A stretch of DNA of 64,000 nt, from positions 62,001 through 126,000 of the forward strand of contig NZ_QPJC01000009.1 of the NCBI RefSeq assembly GCF_003337235.1, given 5' to 3'. The first letter of the stretch is position 1; each line of letters starts with the position of its first letter. The position numbers and the translations under genes are program-made. The stretch is from Halopolyspora algeriensis (GTDB lineage: Bacteria; Actinomycetota; Actinomycetes; Mycobacteriales; Pseudonocardiaceae). Shown here in pieces: positions 42,384 to 51,790 of this stretch. The notes below the pieces were generated by a model. That model made no database searches. It had not been told where the DNA came from and saw only the letters and a program-made list of their open reading frames with translations.

Positions 42384-43364
42384 TCACCCTGACATGCCCT
42401 GGTGGTTCTCCGAAGTGCTTCGTCCGGTGAGGAGCGCGGTGAACTCGGCTTCGGTGAGAATTTCGATCTTCTGTCCTTTGCTTTGCCATGTCAGTGCTTT
42501 GGTCACCTTGCCGGTGGTGAACCCGTCTAGGGAGCCGCCCGTGAATCCGTCGCCGATGACGAGGTGGGTGGTGCGTTTGGTGACGTCCTTGTTCGGGATC
42601 CCGCCGGTCTCGGCCACGGCGCTCCAGGCTTCCTGCCGGGAGATGCTCAGGTCCCCGGTGATCACGACGACCTGGCCGTAGAGAGGATGGGCGGGATCGG
42701 CCTCGGTGTTGGCCGGGGGAATGTCCGGATCCCGACGGATCCAGTCACCGCGGCCGTTGCTCGTGGGCACGACTCCGCATCCGCGCCACTTCTCCGAGGT
42801 GAGGGTGCCGAGCCGGGTTCCCGTGGTGGTCGCGAAGTCCTCGACCGTCCGGCTGCCGCGCTTGCCGGCCAGGGCCAGCAGGATCTGCGCGCACGCTGCG
42901 GCGTCTTCGGACGCTTCGTGATGCCGCTCGAGGGAAATGCCGAGTTCGCCGGCCACCGTGGGCAAGCGGTAATTGGCCAGCTGCAGTTCGCGCCGGGACC
43001 ACACGAGGGTGCAGCCGTACCGCAGGGTGGGCCACCGCAGCCCTTCGGCGTCACAGGCCTCCCGCAGTGCTCCCACGTCGAAGGCCGCGTTGTGCGCCAC
43101 CACCGGCCGGTCGCCGATCACCGCAAGAGCTTCACTCATGCGCTGGTGAAACGGCGGCTCGCCTGCGACGTGCTCGGGGTGGATGCCGTGAATGGCGATG
43201 TTGTGCGGATCGAAGTGATCAAACTGTTCGGGCGGCCGGCACAACCACGAGTGCGTGTCCGTCACCTGCCCGCCCTGCACCACCGCGAGCCCGAGAGCAC
43301 AGACGGAGCCACGCCGGGCATTGGCCGTTTCGACATCGACAGCGACGAAGTCGAGACCGGTCAT
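42384..43364 (-). CDS. DnaQ-like DEDDh 3'-5' exonuclease with C-terminal BRCT domain
   Basis: A 326-residue protein. The N-terminal half is a DEDDh exonuclease: DFVAVDVETAN (Asp and Glu of Exo I), VVAHNAAFDVGALREACD (Exo II) and HHEASEDAAACAQ (the His and Asp of Exo III). The C-terminal 90 residues form a BRCT domain: YGQVVVITGDLSISRQEAW and TKRTTHLVIGDGF. Such exonuclease-BRCT proteins resemble stand-alone DNA polymerase III epsilon-like proofreaders and act in DNA repair. GGAGGAG precedes the ATG at 43364. Confidence 0.9.
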   Translation of the reverse strand: MTGLDFVAVDVETANARRGSVCALGLAVVQGGQVTDTHSWLCRPPEQFDHFDPHNIAIHGIHPEHVAGEPPFHQRMSEALAVIGDRPVVAHNAAFDVGALREACDAEGLRWPTLRYGCTLVWSRRELQLANYRLPTVAGELGISLERHHEASEDAAACAQILLALAGKRGSRTVEDFATTTGTRLGTLTSEKWRGCGVVPTSNGRGDWIRRDPDIPPANTEADPAHPLYGQVVVITGDLSISRQEAWSAVAETGGIPNKDVTKRTTHLVIGDGFTGGSLDGFTTGKVTKALTWQSKGQKIEILTEAEFTALLTGRSTSENHQGMSG

Positions 43365-43616
43365 CACTCCTCCAGAGGGCGCAGGCAGCACTATGGGCAT
43401 CCTCGAGGTGAGGCGTCGCAGCATTGCAGCCGGCGGGTAACGAAACCACTACGCCGACCGGCGAACCAGCACGACATGACGGAATGGCCGGCGCGTCCGC
43501 GTCACCGCCGGCCGCGCACCGTCATCGTCGATCAGGAAGACTTCTCCGGCGTCACAGCGTGTGAAGACGCGTGGGGCCGACCTGCGCGACCACCTCGAGA
43601 ACAAGGAGGCCGGATC

Positions 43617-43739
43617 ATGACCCACTTCGACGATTCCCGGGCCGCTCGCCGCACCAGGCACGCTGCGATTCGCGCCGAAATCGCCCAGGAAGAAGCCGAA
43701 GCCGCCGAAGCCGAAGTCGAAGAGATCCACCGCACCTGA
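43617..43739 (+). CDS. Small acidic coiled-coil-like protein (40 aa)
   Basis: A 40-residue frame starting ATG with AAGGAGG eight bases upstream, reading MTHFDDSRAARRTRHAAIRA and then an Ala/Glu-rich helical stretch (EEAEAAEAEVEEI). The strong ribosome binding site and the regular helical composition favour a real gene. No family recognised and no partner is obvious. Confidence 0.5.
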   Translation: MTHFDDSRAARRTRHAAIRAEIAQEEAEAAEAEVEEIHRT

Positions 43740-43942
43740 ACCACCCAAAGGAGCCACGGCGCAGTTCCACGTTCAGAGCCCGAGACGGGCGCCGGATTCC
43801 ACAGTGACCCGAGTGGCGGTGCGAACACATCCGAGCCGACGGCCGAGTCCCCGGCTCAGCCGGTGCCTCGCTCCCGCACAACGCGTGCAGGAGCTGGGTG
43901 GGCATTGCACCACTGCGCCCGGTGCACCTGCGCAGAACGCGG

Positions 43943-44401
43943 CTACTGCAGCGGGAGAGGTGCTCCGTGTTCGGCCTGTGGGCGCGGGCCGTGAATGCGC
44001 CGCTGGGCCTCGTCGATGGGCACGTCGTTGATGCTGGACTCGCGGCGCCGCATCAGCCCGTCGTCGGCGAACTCCCACAGCTCGTTGCCGTAGCAGCGCC
44101 ACCACTGGTCCTGCCCATCGCGACATTCGTACTGGTACCGCACCGCGATCCGATTGCCCTGGAACGCCCACAGTTCCTTGCGCAACGCATAGTCGAGCTC
44201 GCGGCTCCACTTGTCCTGCAAAAACCGGACGATCTCGGCGCGGCCGGTCACGAACCGGTCACGGTTGCGCCACACCGAGTCCTCGGTGTAGGCCAGCGCG
44301 ACCCGTTCGGGATCGCAGGTGTTCCAGGCGTCCTCGGCCGTCTGGACCTTCTCTCGAGCCGTGGCCTCGGTGAACGGTGGAAGCGGGGGCCGTTCCGTCA
44401 T
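43943..44401 (-). CDS. NTF2/SnoaL-like protein (DUF1348 type)
   Basis: A 152-residue protein with the NTF2-like cone fold of DUF1348: [40 protein letters not shown] and the beta strands [20 protein letters not shown]. Such proteins bind small ligands and are of unknown function. GGGAGGATC precedes the ATG at 44401. It is divergent from the ADP-ribosylglycohydrolase gene across about 230 bases that include a small hairpin (CCCTCCGGGAGGG) near 44560. Confidence 0.82.
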   Translation of the reverse strand: MTERPPLPPFTEATAREKVQTAEDAWNTCDPERVALAYTEDSVWRNRDRFVTGRAEIVRFLQDKWSRELDYALRKELWAFQGNRIAVRYQYECRDGQDQWWRCYGNELWEFADDGLMRRRESSINDVPIDEAQRRIHGPRPQAEHGAPLPLQ

Positions 44402-44635
44402 GATCCTCCCTCGACAGAGAACGCTCGTTCTCGCAGACAGCGCAATCGTGGCAGCCTCCCTGCAGAGTCCTCCACAGCGCGCAGGCAAGCACGCCAAAAC
44501 CGCCGCACAGACACTGATCGACACCCACTGCAGCCCGCAACACCGAGTCTGCCAGTAGCTCCCTCCGGGAGGGCTGCTGCGGGTTTGCAGCATCGGCCGC
44601 TGCTGCTGCTCACCCGAGCGGCGCACAATACTTGC

Positions 44636-45574
44636 ATGAGTGACAGCCTGCGAAAGGCCCGCGGACTCCTGCTCGGCGTCGCCGTCGGCGATGCCCTGGG
44701 AGCGGCTTTCGAAGGCCATCGCAGCGTCGACGGTGATGATCTCGTGCGGCAGGAACGTGCCACTACTCGGCTGCGCTACACCGACGACACCGCGCTGACG
44801 CTGGTCCTGGCACGCCATCTCGCCGCACGCTCGAACCTGGTATCCGTCGACGAGGACGCCCTGGCCACCGAACTGGCCCGGGAGTGGCACCGCGAACCCT
44901 GGCGCGGCTACGGCGCGGGCAGCCGCGAAATCTTCGAGCGCATCCTGACCGGCACCCCGTGGCGGCAGGCCTCCGAGGACTGCTTCGGCGGGCAAGGCTC
45001 CTACGGCAACGGGGCGGCCATGCGCGTGGCCCCGATCGCCCTGGTGGCCACCGGCCCCAGCCACGCCATCGAACTCGCCCGCCGCAGCGCCGTGGTCACC
45101 CACGCCCACCACCACGGCCGGCACGGGGCCATGCTGCAGGCCTGCGCAGCCTTCCTGGCTCTGAACAGCGATCCGGGCACACCCCTGGACCGGCAAGCCT
45201 TCCTCGACCACCTCGCCCGCACCGTCGAACGCACCGACTGGCGAACGCGGCTGAACACGGTGCGCACCCTGCTCGACAGCGCCTCACCAGCCGTCGCCGC
45301 AAGTCACCTCGGCAACGACGCCGCCGCCTTCACTTCGGTACCGCTGGCCCTGCTGGCCTTCCTGCAGTACCCCGACCAACCCGCCGAAACGATCCGCTAC
45401 GCCCTCCGTGCCGGCGGCGACACCGACACCATCGCCTCCATGGCCGCCGCCCTGACCACGGCCCGCACCGGCATCCAAGCGCTGCCTTCGGCGTGGCTGG
45501 AGCGCCTCGAACAGGCCACCGAGATCGGCGAACTCGCCGATACCCTCGCCGAGCGCATGTCCCCGTCCCAATAA
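44636..45574 (+). CDS. ADP-ribosylglycohydrolase family protein
   Basis: A 312-residue all-helical hydrolase with the DraG/ARH metal-binding motifs: [11 protein letters not shown] near residue 17, [14 protein letters not shown] near 45, and [16 protein letters not shown] near 260. The Thr-Asp-Asp and Asp-x-Asp pairs bind two Mg ions. It removes ADP-ribose from proteins, nucleic acids or small molecules; the target is unknown. It lies close to the restriction gene and DNA-repair exonuclease gene, which is only a suggestive context. Start ATG 44636 has a weak ribosome binding site. Confidence 0.87.
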   Translation: MSDSLRKARGLLLGVAVGDALGAAFEGHRSVDGDDLVRQERATTRLRYTDDTALTLVLARHLAARSNLVSVDEDALATELAREWHREPWRGYGAGSREIFERILTGTPWRQASEDCFGGQGSYGNGAAMRVAPIALVATGPSHAIELARRSAVVTHAHHHGRHGAMLQACAAFLALNSDPGTPLDRQAFLDHLARTVERTDWRTRLNTVRTLLDSASPAVAASHLGNDAAAFTSVPLALLAFLQYPDQPAETIRYALRAGGDTDTIASMAAALTTARTGIQALPSAWLERLEQATEIGELADTLAERMSPSQ

Positions 45575-45746
45575 CTCACCGCACAACTACCAAGATCCGG
45601 CCGGACCGCTCGCGAGGCGAACCGAACCGGGCCTCGATCATGGAGCTCCACGCAGGGACATGCCACGTCCCTCCAGAGGGATCTGCAGAGCACACGGGGA
45701 GATGCGTCACAGACCGACGTGGATCACATTTTTCCCATCCCTGCGC

Positions 45747-45763
45747 TGACGTCAGGGTAGAGT
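45747..45763 (+). promoter_or_regulatory. Possible promoter and operator of SulP gene
   Basis: The 8-base palindrome TGACGTCA (45747-45754) is followed by TAGAGT, a plausible -10 box (45758-45763). The leader of about 75 bases then contains a GGGAGCC/GGCTCCC hairpin (45778-45801) and a CTTTTC run before the start codon. The arrangement could allow transcriptional control or attenuation; no known riboswitch consensus is recognisable. Confidence 0.3.
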
Positions 45764-45841
45764 CGATCGCGTTCGCTGGGAGCCCCGTCGGTGTGGCTCC
45801 CCCTGGGGATCTTTTCCGCTTCCACCACCTGACGAAAGAAG

Positions 45842-47323
45842 ATGATGTCGCTTCCTGCTGTCCTGCGTACCCGTCCCTCGTGGTTGTCGCCCCGAGTCCT
45901 GCGCACCGAGGTGCTGTCCGGGCTCGTCGTCGCCCTCGCGCTGATTCCCGAGGCCATCTCGTTTTCCATCATCGCCGGGGTGGACCCGCGGGTGGGGTTG
46001 TTCGCCTCGTTCACCATGGCCGTCACGATCGCGTTCGCCGGTGGGCGGCCGGCGATGATCTCGGCAGCCACCGGCGCGATCGCGCTGGTCCTGGCCCCCG
46101 TGGCCCGCGACTACGGTGTCGAGTACCTGGTGGCCACCGTCATCCTCGGCGGAGTCCTGCAGGTACTGCTGAGCGCGGCCGGCGTCGCCCGGCTGATGCG
46201 CTTCCTGCCCCGCAGCGTCATGGTCGGGTTCGTCAACGCCCTGGCCATTCTCATCTTCACCGCCCAGCTGCCCTACCTGACCGACGTGCCCTGGAGCGTC
46301 TACGCGCTGCTCGCGGGCGGTCTGGCCATCATGGTCGGCCTGCCCCGGCTGACCACGGCGATCCCGGCGCCGCTGGTGGCGATCGTCGTGCTCACCGCCT
46401 TCACCATCATCGCGAGCGTGACCGTGCCCACCGTCGGTGACCAGGGCACGCTGCCCGAGAGCCTGCCCGTGCTCGGCATTCCCGCCGTGCCGCTGACCTT
46501 CGAGACCCTGACCATCATCGCTCCGTTCGCACTGGCGATGGCACTGGTCGGTCTCATGGAATCGCTGATGACGGCCAAGCTCGTCGACAGCATCACCGAC
46601 ACCCACTCCGACAAGACCCGCGAATCCTGGGGTCAGGGCGTGGCCAACATCGTCACCGGCTTCTTCGGCGGCATGGGCGGCTGCGCCATGATCGGCCAGA
46701 CGATGATCAACGTGAAATCCGGTGCCCGCACCCGGCTGTCCACCTTCCTCGCCGGGATCTTCCTGCTCGTCCTCGTGCTCGCGCTCGGCGAGGTGGTCGC
46801 GCTCATCCCGATGGCCGCGCTGGTCGGTGTCATGATCATGGTTTCGGTGGGCACCTTCGACTGGCACAGCATCCAGCCGAAAACGTTGCGCAAGATGCCC
46901 AAGAGCGAGACCGCGGTCATGGTCGCCACCGTGGCGGTCACCGTGTTCACCCACAACCTCGCCATCGGCGTCGTCGTCGGTGTCCTGGTGGCGATGGTGC
47001 TCTTCGCCCGCCGGGTCGCCCACCTGGTGTCCGTGGACAGCGTGCTCGACCCCGACGGCAGCACGAAGATCTACCGGGTGACCGGGCAGCTGTTCTTCGC
47101 CTCCAGCAACGACCTGGTGTTCCAGTTCGACTACGCCAATGACCCGGCCAACGTGGTCATCGACCTGTCCGAGGCGCACATCTGGGACGCCTCCACCGTG
47201 GCCTCGCTCGACGCGATCACCACCAAGTACGAGTCCCGCGGCACCACGCTGACCATCACCGGCATGAACAAGTCCAGCGAGAAGCGCCACGCCGCGCTGG
47301 CAGGCACCCTCGGCGGCCACTGA
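45842..47323 (+). CDS. SulP family inorganic anion transporter
   Basis: A 493-residue membrane protein with about 11-12 hydrophobic segments and a C-terminal STAS domain (VVIDLSEAHIWDASTVASLD). The first helix LSGLVVALALIPEAISFSII and the FFGGMGGCAMIGQTMINVKS segment match the BicA/SulP group, which carries bicarbonate or sulfate. The substrate cannot be decided; no sulfate-assimilation genes adjoin it and no carbonic anhydrase is fused. Two adjacent ATGs (45842, 45845) follow GAAAGAAG. A convergent MerR gene lies beyond a terminator. Confidence 0.88.
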   Translation: MMSLPAVLRTRPSWLSPRVLRTEVLSGLVVALALIPEAISFSIIAGVDPRVGLFASFTMAVTIAFAGGRPAMISAATGAIALVLAPVARDYGVEYLVATVILGGVLQVLLSAAGVARLMRFLPRSVMVGFVNALAILIFTAQLPYLTDVPWSVYALLAGGLAIMVGLPRLTTAIPAPLVAIVVLTAFTIIASVTVPTVGDQGTLPESLPVLGIPAVPLTFETLTIIAPFALAMALVGLMESLMTAKLVDSITDTHSDKTRESWGQGVANIVTGFFGGMGGCAMIGQTMINVKSGARTRLSTFLAGIFLLVLVLALGEVVALIPMAALVGVMIMVSVGTFDWHSIQPKTLRKMPKSETAVMVATVAVTVFTHNLAIGVVVGVLVAMVLFARRVAHLVSVDSVLDPDGSTKIYRVTGQLFFASSNDLVFQFDYANDPANVVIDLSEAHIWDASTVASLDAITTKYESRGTTLTITGMNKSSEKRHAALAGTLGGH

Positions 47324-47331
47324 CCGGATCG

Positions 47332-47371
47332 CCGCACGGGCGGTACCGCGTTCTCGCTGCCGCCCGTGCGG
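47332..47371. terminator. Hairpin between convergent SulP and MerR genes
   Basis: CCGCACGGGCGG pairs perfectly with CCGCCCGTGCGG over a 16-base loop, beginning nine bases after the SulP stop codon. The remaining 120 bases up to the MerR stop show nothing further. Confidence 0.8.
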
Positions 47372-47492
47372 TCCCTTCCCGCGCCGCCGTGCCCGGCAGC
47401 GTGGACACGCACATCTCCGAAGTCCGATCATTCGGATACGCAGGCAGCGGCCAAGCACGCTGCGGGCAACCGACGAAGACGCCTTGCCGGGG

Positions 47493-47873
47493 TCAGTCCT
47501 CGGCCAGGCGTTTGCGCAACGTGGCGGCGAAGTCCTCGGCGATGTCCAGCTGCTCCCGCAGGCTGCGGCACTGCTGCTCGGCCTTCTCCCGGAATTCCCG
47601 CAGACGGCGCCGCTGCTCCTGCCCGGACTCGGCGTCGGGGGCGGCGTCGAGGATGCCCAGCAGCTCCCGCATCTCGTCGAGCTGGAATCCCAGCGGCTTC
47701 ATCCGCTTGATCACACCCAGCCGTTCGATGTCGGACTCGGCGTACAGCCGGAAGCCGCCCTGGCTGCGCGCGCTCGGCACCACCAGGCCGACCTCCTCGT
47801 AGTAGCGGATCGTCCGCAACGACAGGCCGGTGCGCTCAGCGACCTCACCGATCTGCACGTGCCCGTTCACCAT
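47493..47873 (-). CDS. MerR-family transcriptional regulator
   Basis: A 126-residue MerR protein. The HTH and wing read HVQIGEVAERTGLSLRTIRY followed by YEEVGLVVPSARSQGGFRLY, then a dimerisation coiled coil of about 45 residues (EQEQRRRLREFREKAEQQ-like). No Cys is present in the C-terminal part, so it is not a metal sensor of the CueR/ZntR kind. The target is unknown; the SulP gene next to it is convergent. GAGGAGAGGACGCG precedes the ATG. Confidence 0.9.
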   Translation of the reverse strand: MVNGHVQIGEVAERTGLSLRTIRYYEEVGLVVPSARSQGGFRLYAESDIERLGVIKRMKPLGFQLDEMRELLGILDAAPDAESGQEQRRRLREFREKAEQQCRSLREQLDIAEDFAATLRKRLAED

Positions 47874-48085
47874 CGCGTCCTCTCCTCGCTACCCATGACA
47901 CCGATGCCCGTGCCAACCGCATCGGCCACCGATTGTCGCCTACCTCGAAAGTCCGTCCACCACAGGACGCCCCCCGCTCGACGACCGGCGATCCACGACG
48001 AGTTGCTCTCGGCGTACCCACACCCTAGTATCAGGGCAGTCGTACAGGGCAACTGTTCAGGACGATCGCCCTGCAAGGAGGGCAC

Positions 48086-48646
48086 GTGACTTCTCCGGCG
48101 GCGGAGCGCGGGCGTGAGGTGCGGCAACGGCTGCTGGCCACCGCGGTCGAGCTCATTCCCGAGCGTGGCTGGGCGGCGGTGAGCACCCGGAGCCTCGCCG
48201 AGCGTGCCGGGGTGACTCCGAGCGTGGTGCACTACCACTTCCCGTCCCTGTCCGCCTTGCTCAACGAGGCCGTGGTCGACTCCATGCGGCAGGTACTGGC
48301 CGAGGTGGAGGATGTCCTGGACACCGCACGCAGCCCTGCTCAGGCGATCGAGTCGATCCTCGCCTCGGCGGGCCAGTACACCGGAGAGGATCCGGCCTCA
48401 CTGCTGTTCATCGAGGCATACCTGGCGGCCACCCGGGACGAGCGGCTCCGCGAGGAGATCGGCGGCATGATCACGGGGTTCCGGCAGCGGTTCGGCCGCC
48501 GGCTGGGCGAGCACGGGGTGTCCGCACCCGAGGAGACCGCCGAGGTGCTGCTGGCTGCGGTCGACGGTCTGATCCTGCACCGCGGCCTGGGTGCCGGACC
48601 GGACCTCGGCCCCGTCACGGCCGTCCTGCGCAGGCTCGTCAGCTGA
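48086..48646 (+). CDS. TetR-family transcriptional regulator
   Basis: A 186-residue TetR protein with the HTH at residues 15-60 (LATAVELIPERGWAAVSTRS, LAERAGVTPSVVHYHFPSLS) and a helical ligand-binding domain. The GTG at 48086 follows AAGGAGG. The FAD monooxygenase gene starts 22 bases after its stop on the same strand, so the two form an operon and the regulator probably senses the monooxygenase substrate or a toxic compound (inference from the TetR/monooxygenase arrangement). Confidence 0.9.
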   Translation: MTSPAAERGREVRQRLLATAVELIPERGWAAVSTRSLAERAGVTPSVVHYHFPSLSALLNEAVVDSMRQVLAEVEDVLDTARSPAQAIESILASAGQYTGEDPASLLFIEAYLAATRDERLREEIGGMITGFRQRFGRRLGEHGVSAPEETAEVLLAAVDGLILHRGLGAGPDLGPVTAVLRRLVS

Positions 48647-48668
48647 GCACTTCCACGGAGGAACACTG

Positions 48669-49889
48669 ATGAAGGTGGTCATTTGCGGCGCCGGGATCGC
48701 CGGTCTGGCCCTGGCGAACCGGATCTCGACGCTCGGCGGTGAGGTCGTGCTGCTGGAGCGGGCACCCGGTCCCCGGAAACAGGGATACATGATCGACTTC
48801 TTCGGCCCGGGCTACGACGCGGCCGAGTTGATGGGCCTGGTTCCTGCGATCGAGGCGGTCGCTTACCACATCGCCGAGGCGAACTTCGTCGACGAGCACG
48901 GGCGCCGCCGCGCCGCTGTGCGGCCCACGCAGTTCACCACCGGGCCGCTGCTGAACATCATGCGCCCCGACCTCGAACACGTGCTCCGCGAACAGCTGCC
49001 CCCGGAAGTGGACCTGCGGTTCGGCACCGGCCCGACCGCCGTGACCGATCACGGCGACGGAGTCCGGATCACGCTCGACGACGGCACGGAACTCGAGGCC
49101 GACCTCCTCGCCGGAGCCGACGGCATCCATTCGACCGTACGCCGAATGGTGTTCGGCGACGAGGCACGGTTCTTCCGCTACCTCGGTTTCCACACCGCGG
49201 CGTTCTCGTTCGACTCCCCGAACATCCACGCAGCGGTTCAGGACCGGGCCTGCCTCACCGACACCACCGGCAGGCAGATGGGCTTCTACGCTCTCGGCGA
49301 CGAACGCGTCGTGGCCTTCGGCGTGCACCGCACACCGAATCCGGCATTGCCGGACGACGCCCGGGCAGCTGTGCTCGATGCCTACCGCGGTCTGGGATGG
49401 GTGGTGCCCGAGGCACTCGACCGGTGCCCACCACCCTCGGAGATCTACTACGACCAGGTCGCCCAGATCGAGATGCCCAGCTGGAGCACAGGGCGAGTCG
49501 TGCTGCTCGGCGATGCCTGCTCTGCCGTCTCGCTGGTGGCAGGCCAAGGCGCCTCGCTGGGCATCGCCGGTGCGTACCTGCTGGCCGACCAGCTGGCCCG
49601 GTCACCCTCGATCGGCCATGCGCTGGCTCGGTACGAGGAACTGTGGCGCCCGGTGGCGGAAGAAAAACAGCAGGTCGGCCGTGCCGGCGCCCGCACATTC
49701 GTACCCGAGACAGCACTGCAGCTGCAGATGCGCCGGGCCGTGCTGCGGATGTCGCGCCTCCCGCTGATCAACCGCCGTGTCACCACGGCCCTGGCGGGCA
49801 AAACCACCTCGCTCCGCGCGAAGCTGCACCAGGCCGGCGCCACACCGCAACTGACCGGCGCCGAACTGAGCCGGGGACGACACGCATGA
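48669..49889 (+). CDS. FAD-dependent monooxygenase (PHBH/TetX-like)
   Basis: A 406-residue class A flavoprotein monooxygenase. It starts with the FAD motif KVVICGAGIAGLALANRIST, has the internal DG motif DLLAGADGIHSTVRRMVF and the second FAD motif GRVVLLGDACSAVSLVAGQG followed by GASLGIAGAYLLAD. These enzymes hydroxylate aromatic or polyketide substrates with NAD(P)H and oxygen; TetX-type members inactivate tetracyclines. The substrate here is unknown. It is in an operon behind the TetR regulator; CACGGAGGA lies upstream of the ATG. Confidence 0.9.
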   Translation: MKVVICGAGIAGLALANRISTLGGEVVLLERAPGPRKQGYMIDFFGPGYDAAELMGLVPAIEAVAYHIAEANFVDEHGRRRAAVRPTQFTTGPLLNIMRPDLEHVLREQLPPEVDLRFGTGPTAVTDHGDGVRITLDDGTELEADLLAGADGIHSTVRRMVFGDEARFFRYLGFHTAAFSFDSPNIHAAVQDRACLTDTTGRQMGFYALGDERVVAFGVHRTPNPALPDDARAAVLDAYRGLGWVVPEALDRCPPPSEIYYDQVAQIEMPSWSTGRVVLLGDACSAVSLVAGQGASLGIAGAYLLADQLARSPSIGHALARYEELWRPVAEEKQQVGRAGARTFVPETALQLQMRRAVLRMSRLPLINRRVTTALAGKTTSLRAKLHQAGATPQLTGAELSRGRHA

Positions 49890-49963
49890 ACCCGGCTCGT
49901 GCCGTGACCCAGCTCATGGGAGCGCACCGGGAACTGAACGGCCGCATCCCACGACGGGTATGA
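49886..49963 (+). CDS. Tiny reading frame (25 aa) coupled to monooxygenase
   Basis: An ATG overlapping the monooxygenase stop (ATGA) opens a 25-codon frame reading MNPARAVTQLMGAHRELNGR. It has no known relatives and could be either a translated micro-peptide or the start of a lost gene. The overlap is the only positive evidence. Confidence 0.2.
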   Translation: MNPARAVTQLMGAHRELNGRIPRRV

Positions 49964-50012
49964 CGGACGGAGTTCATCTTGCGGAGCAGTAACCGGGGCG
50001 AGGGAGCGGAAC

Positions 50013-50699
50013 GTGCACGGCGATATGGCAGCAATGAGCATGCCGCTGTTACCGATGTGGTTGCGGATCGTGTGGGTGGTGGCGTTGTGCGGCGTGATCG
50101 TGACGCATGTCGGTCACGCCGTGGCGATGCCGGGACAGCGCCGCTGGTGGCACATCGGGCATACGGCGATGGCCGCGGGCATGGCGCTGATGTACCTGCT
50201 GCCCCGCATGCAGCACCCCGCGTTGTACCAGGCAGGACTGGTGCTGTTCGTGTTCATCATGGTCGCTGAGGCCGCCGCCACCGCCGTGTTCCGGCGCCGC
50301 GAAGGGATGCTCAACCCCCTGTGGCTGCTGTCCGCAGTGGACATGTTCGCGATGGCGTACATGCTGCTGGCGCCGGCGGCCCGGCCGGTGTGGTTGACCT
50401 GGGTGCTCGTCGCCTACCTGGGCGGTCAGGTCCTGGGATGGGCCTTCGGGGTGTGGGATCGACTGCCGGTGTTTGCCCGTCGGATCCCTGCCCCCGCCCC
50501 TGCCGCGGCCGGGGGGCCGCCGACCGCGGTGGAGCGGACACAGCAGCACGAGCACGCGGTGACACCATTGGCGGACGATCCCGCGCCGGAGACCGCGTCG
50601 GGCCCCGTGGTGGGGCTGACCGCGCATTCCACCGTTGCGGTGCGCGTCACGTTGGCGGTGATGGCAGCCGGCATGGCTTACATGCTGGCCATAATGTAG
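50013..50699 (+). CDS. DUF5134 membrane protein
   Basis: A 228-residue protein with about six hydrophobic segments, rich in His and Met in membrane and edge positions (HVGHAVAMPGQRRWWHIGHT, AAGMALMYLLPRMQH). This is the DUF5134 layout, found in actinobacteria next to copper-transport and cytochrome-oxidase assembly genes. Such His/Met clusters suggest copper handling, but no function is established. The GTG at 50013 follows GAGGGAG. The CtaG-like gene starts about 75 bases downstream and is probably in the same operon. Confidence 0.75.
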   Translation: MHGDMAAMSMPLLPMWLRIVWVVALCGVIVTHVGHAVAMPGQRRWWHIGHTAMAAGMALMYLLPRMQHPALYQAGLVLFVFIMVAEAAATAVFRRREGMLNPLWLLSAVDMFAMAYMLLAPAARPVWLTWVLVAYLGGQVLGWAFGVWDRLPVFARRIPAPAPAAAGGPPTAVERTQQHEHAVTPLADDPAPETASGPVVGLTAHSTVAVRVTLAVMAAGMAYMLAIM

Positions 50700-50773
50700 C
50701 CACCACAGCCGTAGCCGAGCAGGGCTCGCAGCGGACGCGGCCGGACCCGACAGACCCGTGAGGCTTGAGTATC

Positions 50774-51790
50774 GTGACGCAGCATCTGCCGCCCCTGACG
50801 TGGGCCACCGGGCTCACCTCCTGGCAACTCTCCCCGTGGGACGTGCTCGTGGCCGTGCTGGCCGCGGTCTACCTGGCGGGCGTGGCCAGGCACCGCCGTC
50901 ATGGACGGTGGCCCGCGTGGCGCACGGTGGCCTTCCTGTCCGGGCTGGCCGTGTTCGTCCTCGCGGTCAACAGCGGGATCGGCGTCTACAGCGAGGCTCT
51001 GGTCTGGGTGCACATGGTCCAGCACCTGATGCTGATCATGGCCGTGCCCATCCTGCTGATCGCGGGACGCCCCTTGTCGCTGTGGGTCGCCGCGGGCGGG
51101 GACTCCTCGCAGCGACGTGAACGGTTCCTGCGCTCCCGCGCCGTGGGCATGGTCACGCATCCCGCGAGTTCGTTCGTGTTCTACGCCGCCGTGCTGGTGA
51201 TCACCCACCTGACGGTCTTCGCCCAAGCACGACTGCAACACCCGTGGCTACAACATCTCGAAATCGCGCTGTACCTGGTCAGCGGTTACCTGCTCTTCCT
51301 GCCCCTGCTCGGAGGGGAACCCACCCGGTGGCAGCACTTCCCGCACGCGTTGCGGGTGGTGGTGCTCATGGCGGGAATGCTGCCGGACACGTTGGTCGGG
51401 GTCGTGCTCATGATGGCCCCGCAGCCCTTCGCCCCGGCCTACCGCCTGGCGCGGCCCGAATGGGGCCCGACGCTGCTGGCCGACCAACACCTCGCCGGAG
51501 CGATCATGTGGTTTTTCGGCGATGCCACCATGGCCGTCCTGGCGTTGATCACCGTCAGGATCTGGCTGCGCACCAGCGGCCCGGAAACCGGATTCGGCTC
51601 GTGGTTGGAGTCGGCCCGCCGCAGCGCCCTGACCCACACCGCAACGGGTACCGCGCCCGCGCTGGACAACGCCGACGACGTCGACGCCGACGAGCAGGCA
51701 CTGGCCGACTACAACGCCATGCTCGCCCGCTTGCACCACAGCCCGGGACACTCCTCCCCACACCGCTCCGAGCAGGAGAACCAGCCGTGA
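50774..51790 (+). CDS. Cytochrome c oxidase assembly (caa3-type CtaG) membrane protein
   Basis: A 338-residue protein with seven or more membrane helices and the family's conserved histidines (VWVHMVQHLMLIMAVPILLI; GAIMWFFGDATMAVL). Caa3_CtaG proteins help insert copper into haem-copper oxidase; in actinobacteria they are often fused or linked to CopD/CopC copper proteins. I chose GTG 50774, with GAGG ten bases upstream, over TTG 50765. A 51-codon frame overlaps its stop (GTGA), and a copper-type ATPase follows. Confidence 0.82.
   Translation: MTQHLPPLTWATGLTSWQLSPWDVLVAVLAAVYLAGVARHRRHGRWPAWRTVAFLSGLAVFVLAVNSGIGVYSEALVWVHMVQHLMLIMAVPILLIAGRPLSLWVAAGGDSSQRRERFLRSRAVGMVTHPASSFVFYAAVLVITHLTVFAQARLQHPWLQHLEIALYLVSGYLLFLPLLGGEPTRWQHFPHALRVVVLMAGMLPDTLVGVVLMMAPQPFAPAYRLARPEWGPTLLADQHLAGAIMWFFGDATMAVLALITVRIWLRTSGPETGFGSWLESARRSALTHTATGTAPALDNADDVDADEQALADYNAMLARLHHSPGHSSPHRSEQENQP

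Noticed and set aside
42250-42489. Minus-strand frame of 79 codons between the exonuclease and restriction genes
   Set aside because: Overlaps the exonuclease 3' end in another frame and looks like random composition; the region is more likely promoter for the restriction gene.
43457-43739. In-frame upstream extension of the 40-aa acidic protein (from an ATG near 43476)
   Set aside because: The extension is Arg/Pro-rich and the internal ATG at 43617 has a far better ribosome binding site.
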